Source: Pseudomonadota bacterium (GTDB taxonomy: Bacteria > Pseudomonadota > Gammaproteobacteria > Steroidobacterales > Steroidobacteraceae). Taken from it: a DNA stretch of 5,345 nucleotides. The stretch is from NCBI GenBank assembly GCA_021850555.1, contig JAJZLX010000368.1:1-5345 (forward strand), in the 5' to 3' direction. This document shows, one piece after another, positions 1 to 5,345 of the stretch (its first letter is position 1; each line of letters opens with the position of its first letter). The position numbers were made by a program, and so were the translations under genes. The notes beneath the pieces were generated by a model. That model ran no database searches. It was not told the DNA's origin and saw only the letters and a list, made by a program, of their open reading frames with translations.

Positions 1-505
1 TGCCGCTCTCGGGCGTCACCTTGGTGTTGATGCGCACCCCGTACTTGCCGCGCCCGTAGTACATGTCGGTGAGGTACTCGGTCACGTTCTGCAGCGTCGA
101 GCGGTCGAAGATCTTCCCCGGGGCGAGGCCCACGTTGCGCAGCGATTTCATCAGCTGCTTGGTCTTGATCGCCTTGTTTCCCTTGACGGTGAAGCTCTCG
201 ATCGAGGGCCGCTCGAGCACCACCACGATCAGCGTGTTGCCCTGGCGGCGCAGCTCCACGTCGCGGAAAAACCCGGTCGCATAGAGCGCGCGGATCGCCT
301 CGCGCACCTTGCGGGCCGTCAGATGATCGCCGATGTTGACCGGCAGGTAGTTGAAAATCGTTCCCTCGGAGATGCGCTGCAGACCCTCCACCTTGATGTT
401 GCCCACGACGAAGTTCGACGCCGAGGATTGGATATTGCCCTGGGCGAGCGCCAGCGCCGCATGCACGGCGAGCGCGGCCGAGACCAGCGCGACACGTGGC
501 TTCAT
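1..505 (-). CDS. bamA: BamA, outer-membrane protein assembly factor (N-terminal 168 residues; 3' end beyond the window)
   Basis: BamA is the central subunit of the BAM complex, which folds and inserts beta-barrel proteins into the outer membrane. The visible part holds a signal peptide (basic MKPR, hydrophobic stretch to about residue 20, likely cleavage after A19-L20-A21), then POTRA 1 (about 32-99) and most of POTRA 2 (from about 100). Recognisable family stretches are VEGLQRIS (39-46), IRALYATGFFRDV (71-83), ERPSI (98-102) and FTVKGNKAIK (105-114), all close to E. coli BamA. The C-terminal barrel lies off the left edge. The ATG at 505 is chosen because the frame upstream meets a TAG after six codons with no other start, and GGCGGTG (514-520) is a fair Shine-Dalgarno. 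The mature N-terminus has about ten residues (22-31, rich in Q, S and N) before POTRA 1, a little longer than in E. coli. The frame stays open to the edge. Confidence 0.96.
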   Translation of the reverse strand, partial: MKPRVALVSAALAVHAALALAQGNIQSSASNFVVGNIKVEGLQRISEGTIFNYLPVNIGDHLTARKVREAIRALYATGFFRDVELRRQGNTLIVVVLERPSIESFTVKGNKAIKTKQLMKSLRNVGLAPGKIFDRSTLQNVTEYLTDMYYGRGKYGVRINTKVTPESG

Positions 506-513
506 ACGGCGAG

Positions 514-520
514 CACCGCC
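514..520 (-). promoter_or_regulatory. Ribosome binding site of bamA
   Basis: GGCGGTG on the minus strand matches GGAGGTG at six of seven positions and ends 8 nt before the ATG at 505. It supports that start. It is seen in the sequence; its function is inferred. Confidence 0.5.
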
Positions 521-598
521 GGGCTATCACGATGAATCGTCACGGTCTCGAACATTTGTCCCCAGTCTGTTGCATCAATCACGTAAGCATCCCCCGGT

Positions 599-625
599 TC
601 CCCGCGCGGCGCGAGCTCGCGGGGA
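599..625 (-). repeat. GC-rich inverted repeat (8-bp stem) in the rseP-bamA gap
   Basis: TCCCCGCG (599-606) pairs with CGCGGGGA (618-625) around an 11-nt loop. A perfect 12-bp palindrome, CGCGAGCTCGCG (610-621), overlaps one arm, so two mutually exclusive folds are possible. No U tract follows on either strand. It could slow or attenuate transcription entering bamA, or be chance structure in GC-rich DNA. Confidence 0.45.
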
Positions 626-629
626 GCAG

Positions 630-646
630 CGGACCTCGAGGGTCCG
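630..646 (-). repeat. Short inverted repeat just after rseP
   Basis: CGGACC (630-635) and GGTCCG (641-646) form a 6-bp stem with a 5-nt loop, about 20 nt past the rseP stop. It could protect the 3' end of an mRNA. It is too short, and lacks the T run, to call as a terminator. Confidence 0.35.
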
Positions 647-666
647 GCTTGGTTGTCAGTGAGCGG

Positions 667-2055
667 TCAGTTGAACTGGCGCGCGATGCGCGCGATATCG
701 TTGAAAATCACCACCGCCCCCAGCAGGAACAGCAGCGCGATACCCACCTGCTGTCCGAGGATCTGCGCCCGCTCCGAGAGCGGTCCGCCCTTCACCCATT
801 CGATGAGCTGGAAGAGGATCTGGCCTCCGTCGAGGATCGGAATGGGCAGCAGGTTGAGGAAGCCGAGGGAGAGCGAGATCAGCACGAGGAAGCCGAGGAA
901 GGAGCTCACCCCCGCGCTCGCCGACTGCCCGGCGTACTCGGCGATCGACAGCGGGCCGCTCAGGTTCGCGAGCGACACGTCCCCGAGCAGCATGCGCCAC
1001 AGCAGATGCGCCTGCAGCGCCGTCATCGACCAGACCCGGTGCGCGGCATGCCCCAGGGCCGACAGCGGCCCGAGCGTCACGTGACTGAGCATGCCGGCTG
1101 GATAGGTCACCTCGATCCGTCCTTCGGCCTCGATCCGCCCGATGCGCTTGCCCCCGACCTTGACGCTCTCCGTGGTGACCTCGACGGTGCGCACGGTCTC
1201 GCCGCGCCGATAGGTCACCGACAGCGTCTTGCCGGGATTCGGGCTGATCTGCGCGACCAGCTCCTCGAAATTCTTCACCGGATGGCCGTCGACGGCGAGG
1301 ATCCGGTCCCCCGCCTTCAAGCCCGCCCGGGCCGCCGGGCCGCCGGGGGCGACCGCGCCGATCACCGCCGGCATGGGCGGCGTCCAGAACTGAAACCCCA
1401 GGCCCCTGAACAATCCCGTGGGTGCGGTCAGGCCGCGCCGGGTAGTGGGGTTGGTGACGCTCAAATCCACGTCATGCACCACGCCTGCCCGGCTCACCTG
1501 AAGGTGCGCATTGCCATTGCCGCTCATCACGTCGAGCAGCTTGAACGTCACCTGCCGCTGGCTGTCGAGCCGCGCGCCATTGATCGACACGATGCGATCG
1601 CCGGACTGCAGCCCCGCACGCGCGGCGAACGAGCCGGCGGTCACGTCCCCCACGACGGGCGCCAGGCGCGTCACGCCGCTCGCCCACAGCATGCCGGCCA
1701 GCACCACGATCGCGAACATGAAGTTGAACGCCGGCCCGGCGAGCAGCACCAGAATGCGCTGGTACGGCGGCCGGCGGGTGAAGGAGCGCGGCAGATCCTG
1801 AGGCGCCACCGGTCCTTCGCGCTCATCGAGCATCTTCACGTAGCCGCCGAGCGGAATGGGCGCGAGGCAATATTCCACCGGATCGCGCCCCCACTGCCTC
1901 GACACGAGCGGCTTGCCGAAGCCGACCGAGAACCTCAGCACCTTGAAGCCGAGCCTCCTCGCCACCCAGAAGTGGCCGAACTCGTGCACCGTGACGAGCA
2001 GGCTCACGGCCACGGCGAACCACAGTACGTACCAGAGGAGCCCGAAGACGTTCAT
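667..2055 (-). CDS. rseP: RseP, site-2 intramembrane zinc metalloprotease (sigma-E pathway)
   Basis: RseP cleaves the anti-sigma factor RseA within the inner membrane after DegS has cut it, freeing sigma-E; it also clears signal-peptide remnants. The product is 462 aa (E. coli 450). Membrane segment 1 (about 7-27) carries the zinc motif HEFGH (24-28), with E25 as the catalytic base. The membrane-associated loop GFGKPL...PLGGYVKML follows (45-76), then segment 2 (about 100-123). Two periplasmic PDZ domains follow: the first around 131-202 (ARAGLQSGDRIVSING), the second around 226-297 (ARAGLKAGDRILAVDG). SGPLSIAEYAG (366-376) leads to segment 3, with NLLPIPILDGG (401-411) supplying the third zinc ligand D409. 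Segment 4 is about 437-457. The ATG at 2055 has a good ribosome binding site 9 nt upstream and places segment 1 at the N-terminus. An in-frame extension to 2148 would run into dxr. The gene lies 13 nt after dxr, so probably in the same transcript. Confidence 0.97.
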   Translation of the reverse strand: MNVFGLLWYVLWFAVAVSLLVTVHEFGHFWVARRLGFKVLRFSVGFGKPLVSRQWGRDPVEYCLAPIPLGGYVKMLDEREGPVAPQDLPRSFTRRPPYQRILVLLAGPAFNFMFAIVVLAGMLWASGVTRLAPVVGDVTAGSFAARAGLQSGDRIVSINGARLDSQRQVTFKLLDVMSGNGNAHLQVSRAGVVHDVDLSVTNPTTRRGLTAPTGLFRGLGFQFWTPPMPAVIGAVAPGGPAARAGLKAGDRILAVDGHPVKNFEELVAQISPNPGKTLSVTYRRGETVRTVEVTTESVKVGGKRIGRIEAEGRIEVTYPAGMLSHVTLGPLSALGHAAHRVWSMTALQAHLLWRMLLGDVSLANLSGPLSIAEYAGQSASAGVSSFLGFLVLISLSLGFLNLLPIPILDGGQILFQLIEWVKGGPLSERAQILGQQVGIALLFLLGAVVIFNDIARIARQFN

Positions 2056-2064
2056 GCCAGGGCG

Positions 2065-2069
2065 TCCTC
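2065..2069 (-). promoter_or_regulatory. Ribosome binding site of rseP
   Basis: GAGGA on the minus strand begins at the last base of the dxr TAG stop, with 9 nt to the rseP ATG. It decides the rseP start in favour of 2055 over the longer open frame, and suggests that translation of dxr and rseP is linked. Confidence 0.7.
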
Positions 2070-3262
2070 TACGACAAGGCGACCGTGGAACGGGTCTGGA
2101 TGCACTCGAGCGCGCGCCGTCGCGCCTCCGCGTCGGCGGCCAAGACATCTTCCAATCCGCCGATTTTCCCTGCGGGACAGCGTGTGATCACCTCCTCAAT
2201 GACCGAGGCGATGCCGGGAAAGTTCAACTGGCGCTCGAGGAAAGCATGCACCGCGATCTCGTTGGCGGCGTTCAAGTGTACCGGAGCGAGCCCGCCGGCG
2301 CGCGCCGCCGAGTGCGCAAGCGCGAGGCAACGGAAGCGCTGCGGGTCCGGAGCGCGGAATTCCAGCCGCGCCGTTTTCACCAGATCGAGGAAAGCCACAC
2401 CCGAGCTCATCCGCTGCGGCCACGCCAACGCGTGAGCGATGGGGGTGCGCATGTCGGGTGAGCCGAGCTGCGCAAGGAGCGAGCCGTCCACGTACTCGAC
2501 CAGGGAGTGGATGATGCTCTGGGGATGAATGACGATGTCGACCCGCTCGGGGGCCAGCCCGAAAAGAAAGCAGGCCTCGATCAGCTCGAGGCCCTTGTTC
2601 ATGAGGGTGGCCGAGTCGACCGATATCTTGCGGCCCATCACCCAGTTGGGGTGGGCGACGGCCGCCTCGGGGGTGGCTGCGGCAATGGCCTCTGCGGGCA
2701 GGTCGCGAAAGGGCCCTCCGGATGCGGTGAGCAGCAGCCGGCGCACGCCCGCGGGCGTCTCCCCGGCGCGCGAGCCATGCGGCAGGCACTGGAAGATCGC
2801 ATTGTGCTCGCTGTCGATCGGCAGCAGCGTCGAGCCGCCGTCGCGCACCGCCTGCATCAGCAGAGGGCCCGACATGACGAGCGATTCCTTGTTCGCGAGC
2901 AGCAGGCGCTTGCCGGCGCGCGCGGCCGCCAGAGTGGAAGTCAGTCCCGCCGCCCCCACGATGGCCGCCATGACGCACTCGGCCTCGGGCAGCATCGCCA
3001 GCTCCACCAGAGCCTGCGGCCCCGAGAGCACCCGCGTCTGCGGCGCCGCATCCCCGAGTCTCTCCTTGAGCTCGCGTGCCGCGGCCTCATCGGCCAAGGC
3101 GGCATAGGCCGGCCGATGCTGCAGGATCTGCTTCGCAAGCTTCCCGACGCTGCGGTGAGCGCCGATCGCAACCAGGCGGAAGCGATCCGGGTGGCGCGCA
3201 AGCACATCGAGCGTGCTCTCGCCGATCGAGCCGGTGGAACCCAGAACGACCACTCCGATCAT
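2069..3262 (-). CDS. dxr: DXR, 1-deoxy-D-xylulose 5-phosphate reductoisomerase
   Basis: DXR rearranges and reduces 1-deoxy-D-xylulose 5-phosphate to 2-C-methyl-D-erythritol 4-phosphate with NADPH. It is the committed step of the cytoplasmic MEP isoprenoid pathway and the target of fosmidomycin. The product is 397 aa (E. coli 398). The NADPH-binding loop GSTGSIG is at 8-14 and [12 protein letters not shown] at 121-132. The metal and substrate site is [11 protein letters not shown] (148-158; D150 and E152), completed by N222, K223 and E226 in MNKGLE. The flexible lid [11 protein letters not shown] is at 204-214, and HPQSIIHS...[18 protein letters not shown] spans 247-284. All catalytic residues are present. 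The ATG at 3262 overlaps the cdsA stop by four bases (ATGA), which favours coupled translation; a weak GGGG lies 7 nt upstream. The frame stays open upstream to 3937, but that part is the cdsA region in the wrong frame. Its product feeds UppS, encoded two genes upstream. Confidence 0.98.
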   Translation of the reverse strand: MIGVVVLGSTGSIGESTLDVLARHPDRFRLVAIGAHRSVGKLAKQILQHRPAYAALADEAAARELKERLGDAAPQTRVLSGPQALVELAMLPEAECVMAAIVGAAGLTSTLAAARAGKRLLLANKESLVMSGPLLMQAVRDGGSTLLPIDSEHNAIFQCLPHGSRAGETPAGVRRLLLTASGGPFRDLPAEAIAAATPEAAVAHPNWVMGRKISVDSATLMNKGLELIEACFLFGLAPERVDIVIHPQSIIHSLVEYVDGSLLAQLGSPDMRTPIAHALAWPQRMSSGVAFLDLVKTARLEFRAPDPQRFRCLALAHSAARAGGLAPVHLNAANEIAVHAFLERQLNFPGIASVIEEVITRCPAGKIGGLEDVLAADAEARRRALECIQTRSTVALS

Positions 3263-4071
3263 GGCAGTACCCCAAGAAAAGTAAGACCGAGTAGCAGCAC
3301 GGGAGCCGCCCCCGTCAGGCTGTCGATCCGATCCATGACCCCGCCGTGCCCTGGAAACAGCGTACCGCTGTCCTTGATCCCCGCGAAGCGCTTCAGCAGG
3401 CTTTCGGTCAGATCCCCCACGATCGAAAACGCGACCGCCGCCAGGCATATGCCGAGAAACGCCCCGAGCGGCACATGAAACCAGAAGCCGCCGATCACCG
3501 CGACCGGCACGCTGGCGGCCAGTCCTCCGAGCGCCCCCGCCCATGTCTTGCCCGGGGAGACCTCGGGAGCGAGGCGGCGCCGGCCGAACCGGCGGCCGAC
3601 GAAATAGGCGCCGATGTCGGCGAACCAGACGAGGATCAGCACGAATAGCACCCATTGGGCGCCCCGCCCGGAGTCCAGGCGCATGCGTACGAGGGCGACC
3701 CAGGCCGGCACCAGCGTGCACAAGCCGGCGAGCGCGGCCGACCAGGTCCTCACCCGATGCGGGGCGAGAACGATCCAGCCGAGTGCCGCCAGCCACCACA
3801 GAAACGCCGCCCGAAGCAGCCACTCCAGGCCCATGCGGCTGGCGGCGAGCCTCCACGCCAGAGGCAGCAGCAGCGCGAGGAGCAGCACGTAGCCGGCCCG
3901 CATCGCGAGCCCCGGCCCCTTGAGGAACCCCGACCATTCCCAGGCCCCGAGGAGCACCACCACGGTGAGCACAATCACCGTGGCGAGCGGCGGCAGCGTG
4001 AGCAGCACGATGAGCAGCAGCGCGATCAGGACGGCGGCCGTAATGATTCGCTTGCGAAGCGAGTCGCTCAC
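3259..4071 (-). CDS. cdsA: CdsA, phosphatidate cytidylyltransferase (CDP-diacylglycerol synthase)
   Basis: CdsA makes CDP-diacylglycerol from phosphatidic acid and CTP in the inner membrane; it is the precursor of phosphatidylethanolamine, phosphatidylglycerol and cardiolipin. The product is 270 aa (E. coli 285), with many hydrophobic helices starting at residue 10. The family signature is complete: S-L-L-K-R at 224-228, IKDSG at 232-236 and [11 protein letters not shown] at 240-250, containing the conserved Asp and Lys residues. The earlier conserved stretch [13 protein letters not shown] (151-163) followed by SPGKTW (172-177) is also present. The GTG at 4071 is chosen because it gives [12 protein letters not shown], matching the short basic N-terminus of the family. 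The longer open frame to 4218 is hydrophilic and lies inside uppS. No clear Shine-Dalgarno precedes the GTG. A mini-ORF that ends on this start codon may couple it to uppS. The 3' end overlaps dxr by four bases. Confidence 0.95.
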   Translation of the reverse strand: MSDSLRKRIITAAVLIALLLIVLLTLPPLATVIVLTVVVLLGAWEWSGFLKGPGLAMRAGYVLLLALLLPLAWRLAASRMGLEWLLRAAFLWWLAALGWIVLAPHRVRTWSAALAGLCTLVPAWVALVRMRLDSGRGAQWVLFVLILVWFADIGAYFVGRRFGRRRLAPEVSPGKTWAGALGGLAASVPVAVIGGFWFHVPLGAFLGICLAAVAFSIVGDLTESLLKRFAGIKDSGTLFPGHGGVMDRIDSLTGAAPVLLLGLTFLGVLP

Positions 4072-4088
4072 GGAAGGGACGCTTTCAT
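4068..4088 (-). CDS. Possible six-codon coupling mini-ORF between uppS and cdsA
   Basis: The minus strand reads ATG AAA GCG TCC CTT CCG TGA (MKASLP). The ATG shares its A with the uppS stop (TGATG, 4086-4090). The TGA overlaps the cdsA start as GTGA (4068-4071). Ribosomes finishing uppS could restart here and be delivered onto the cdsA GTG, which has no obvious Shine-Dalgarno of its own. The arrangement is seen directly; translation of the peptide is inference. It could instead be the old 5' end of cdsA displaced by a one-base indel, or chance. Confidence 0.3.
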   Translation of the reverse strand: MKASLP

Positions 4089-4858
4089 CACTGGGCCACC
4101 GGCGGGTGGGGGGCTTGAACCTGTCCACCCGTGAGTCCGAAGCGCCGCTCGCGGCCGGCGAAGAACTCGAGCGCCCGGGTGAGCTCCGCTCGATCGAAAT
4201 CCGGCCACAGCCGCTCACTGAAGTACAGCTCCGCGTAGGCGAGATTCCACAGCAGGAAATTGCTGATGCGCCGCTCCCCCCCGGTGCGGATCAGCAAGTC
4301 CGCATCCGGCAGGTCTGCGAGCTCGAGCGCGCCGGCGAAACGTGCCTCGTCTATCTGCTCGGGCCGCAGGGCGCCGCTCGTGCACCGGGCGGAGAGCGTG
4401 CGTGTCGCGCGCCCGCTGTTCGATCGACCGCCATAGCTCACGGCGAGCTGCAGCCTCAGACCCGGATTGCCGGCCGTTCGCTGCTCCGCGGAGGCGATCT
4501 GGGCCTGAAGCCGTACCGAGAGCGCCTGGCGGTTGCCGATGATGCGCAGCCGTACCCCCTTACGGTCGAGCTCGCCGACCTCCCGGTCGATCGCCGAGAG
4601 GAACAGGCCCATCAGGCTCGCCACCTCCTCGGCAGGCCGGGACCAGTTCTCGCTGGAAAACGCGAACAGCGTGAGCGCCTCGACCCCGCGCTGGGAGCAT
4701 TCCTCGACGCACAGGCGCACAGGCGCAAGGCCCGCCTCGTGACCCGAGGAGCGCGCGAGGCCCCGGGCGGCGGCCCACCGGCCGTTGCCGTCCATCGTGA
4801 TCGCGATGTGACGCGGCAGGCTCTCGGATCTGGCGGTGTGGGAGGCGGCGCGGGTCAT
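4088..4858 (-). CDS. uppS: UppS, undecaprenyl diphosphate synthase (cis-prenyltransferase), with an unusual patch at residues 146-152
   Basis: UppS adds eight isopentenyl units in cis to farnesyl diphosphate, giving C55-PP, the carrier lipid of peptidoglycan and surface polysaccharide synthesis. The product is 256 aa (E. coli 253) and aligns by eye without gaps, offset by three residues, from the catalytic Asp onward. HIAITMDGNGRWA (17-29) holds catalytic D23 (E. coli D26). LFAFSSENWSRP is at 64-75. RTGGERRISNFLLWNLAYAE (191-210) holds R191, R197 and E210, matching E. coli R194, R200 and E213. The oddity follows YGGR (142-145): the usual W-[DE]-I-V pattern is replaced by SNSGRAT. A different frame there reads SIEQRAR, which fits the family better, so the patch may come from two compensating indels. 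The ATG at 4858 shares a base with the frr stop (TGATG), implying coupling; AGGAAG about 13 nt upstream is a distant Shine-Dalgarno. Identity is certain; full activity is likely but not assured. Confidence 0.96.
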   Translation of the reverse strand: MTRAASHTARSESLPRHIAITMDGNGRWAAARGLARSSGHEAGLAPVRLCVEECSQRGVEALTLFAFSSENWSRPAEEVASLMGLFLSAIDREVGELDRKGVRLRIIGNRQALSVRLQAQIASAEQRTAGNPGLRLQLAVSYGGRSNSGRATRTLSARCTSGALRPEQIDEARFAGALELADLPDADLLIRTGGERRISNFLLWNLAYAELYFSERLWPDFDRAELTRALEFFAGRERRFGLTGGQVQAPHPPVAQ

Positions 4859-5345
4859 CAGACTTGCATGACTTCCTTTTCCTTGGCCGCCAGAAGCTGA
4901 TCGATGTCGGCGACGTGCTTGTCGGTGAGCTTCTGGATATCGACCTCGGCGCGCCGCTCATCGTCCTGGGAGATGAGCTTTTCTTTCAGCGCCTCCCGGA
5001 CGTCGTTCATGACATCGCGCCTAACGTTGCGCACGGCGACACGTGCGTTCTCGGCATCAGCCTTGAGCACCTTGGTGATCTCGCGCCGGCGCTCCTCGGT
5101 CAGCGCAGGCATGGGGATGCGGATCACGGTGCCCGCCGTCATGGGCGTCAGTCCCAGGTCGGACTTGAATATCGCCTTCTCGATGGCCTGCACGACGCCC
5201 TTCTCCCAGGGAGAGATGACGAGGGTGCGCCCGTCCTCGACGGCGATGCTGGCGACTTGCTGCAGCGGCACATCCGAGCCGTAGTAGTCCACCTTCAGAT
5301 GCTCGATCAGGCTGGGATGGGCCCGGCCGGTGCGCAGCTTCTTCA
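4858..5345 (-). CDS. frr: Ribosome recycling factor (5' end beyond the window)
   Basis: RRF works with EF-G in the cytoplasm to split the post-termination ribosome so that its subunits can be reused. The visible 161 residues correspond to about residue 25 onward of the 185-aa E. coli protein, so roughly 24 N-terminal residues and the start lie off the right edge. Family stretches seen are [10 protein letters not shown] close to the edge, then [39 protein letters not shown] and [13 protein letters not shown], ending KEVMQV. These cover the three-helix bundle and the small beta domain between its first two helices. A GTG at 5292 lies inside the protein (the V of VDYYGS) and is not the start, because family sequence continues upstream of it. 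The TGA at 4858-4860 overlaps the uppS start. In most proteobacteria pyrH lies immediately upstream. Confidence 0.97.
   Translation of the reverse strand, partial: KKLRTGRAHPSLIEHLKVDYYGSDVPLQQVASIAVEDGRTLVISPWEKGVVQAIEKAIFKSDLGLTPMTAGTVIRIPMPALTEERRREITKVLKADAENARVAVRNVRRDVMNDVREALKEKLISQDDERRAEVDIQKLTDKHVADIDQLLAAKEKEVMQV

Larger units (their letters stand above)
506..666 (-). other. Intergenic region between rseP and bamA, with inverted repeats
   Basis: This 161-bp gap is the only substantial non-coding stretch in the window. In transcription order it holds a 6-bp stem-loop (630-646), an 8-bp GC-rich stem-loop (599-625), a more AT-rich stretch (about 541-590) and a near-palindrome, ACGATTCATCGT, at 530-541. 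The ribosome binding site of bamA follows. Neither stem-loop is followed by a T run, so neither is a convincing intrinsic terminator. In E. coli, sigma-E promoters upstream of bamA let it respond to envelope stress. A separate promoter here would make sense, but no strong promoter match is visible. Confidence 0.6.

Noticed and set aside
550..578. Sigma-70-type promoter (TTGATG, 17 nt, ATGTTC) upstream of bamA
   Set aside because: The -35 is fair, but the -10 matches TATAAT at only two of six positions.
599..646. Intrinsic terminator after rseP
   Set aside because: Stem-loops are present, but neither is followed by a T run on the minus strand, so a terminator call is not supported.
678..695. 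Short tandem repeat at the rseP 3' end (ATCGCGCGC twice on the minus strand)
   Set aside because: It simply encodes IAR-IAR in the C-terminal tail of RseP; two copies in GC-rich coding DNA are not notable.
2056..2148. Longer start for rseP
   Set aside because: The extension is Arg- and Pro-rich, overlaps the dxr 3' end, and would put a non-family sequence before the first membrane segment. The ATG at 2055 has its own ribosome binding site.
496..2187. A 563-codon open frame on the plus strand
   Set aside because: It runs antisense through all of rseP. Its translation is low-complexity, rich in R, H, E and Q, with no recognisable domain; this is typical of the opposite strand of GC-rich genes. 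The minus strand carries full RseP motifs.
2507..3478. A 323-codon plus-strand open frame, and others at 3655-4134 and 3920-4900
   Set aside because: These are antisense to dxr, cdsA and uppS, have compositionally biased translations, and show no family motifs. They are explained by high GC at third codon positions.
3263..3937. N-terminal extension of the dxr frame
   Set aside because: The added sequence lies entirely within cdsA in another frame and resembles nothing. The ATG at 3262 gives the normal DXR length, beginning directly at the NADPH-binding motif.
4072..4218. Longer start for cdsA
   Set aside because: The extra 49 residues are hydrophilic, lie inside uppS in another frame, and would precede the usual short N-terminus of CdsA.

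Overview
The window is a six-gene run on the minus strand, read from right to left: frr (5' end cut off by the right edge), uppS, cdsA, dxr, rseP and bamA (3' end cut off by the left edge). All six products are recognised from family motifs visible in the translations. The DNA is GC-rich (roughly two thirds by eye) and almost entirely coding. The order frr-uppS-cdsA-dxr-rseP-bamA is the one known from Pseudomonas-like gammaproteobacteria and from betaproteobacteria. It differs from E. coli, where dxr lies between frr and uppS. RseP and BamA point to a diderm with an outer membrane. The best placement is a GC-rich gamma- or betaproteobacterium; the genus cannot be read from the sequence.

Layout: frr ends at 4858 and shares one base with the uppS start (TGATG). 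uppS ends at 4088, and cdsA begins 16 nt later at a GTG (4071). The gap holds a six-codon mini-ORF that overlaps both the uppS stop and the cdsA start. cdsA and dxr overlap by four bases (ATGA, 3259-3262). dxr and rseP are separated by 13 nt, with a good Shine-Dalgarno sequence that begins at the dxr stop. Only the 161-bp gap between rseP and bamA (506-666) is long enough for a separate promoter or regulatory structure, and it contains two GC-rich inverted repeats. There is no gene-free stretch over 300 bases, no RNA gene, no mobile element and no CRISPR array.

The genes serve translation and envelope building. Frr recycles ribosomes. Dxr starts the MEP route to isoprenoid precursors. UppS condenses those precursors into the C55 carrier lipid for peptidoglycan and O-antigen. 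CdsA makes CDP-diacylglycerol for phospholipids. RseP is the site-2 protease of the sigma-E envelope-stress pathway. BamA is the outer-membrane protein insertase, a classic sigma-E target in E. coli.

No undescribed system is apparent; this is a conserved housekeeping locus. Two details deserve a second look. One is a seven-residue patch in UppS (residues 146-152) where the family motif is lost in frame but is partly readable in another frame, as if two compensating indels had occurred. The other is the mini-ORF that bridges uppS and cdsA.
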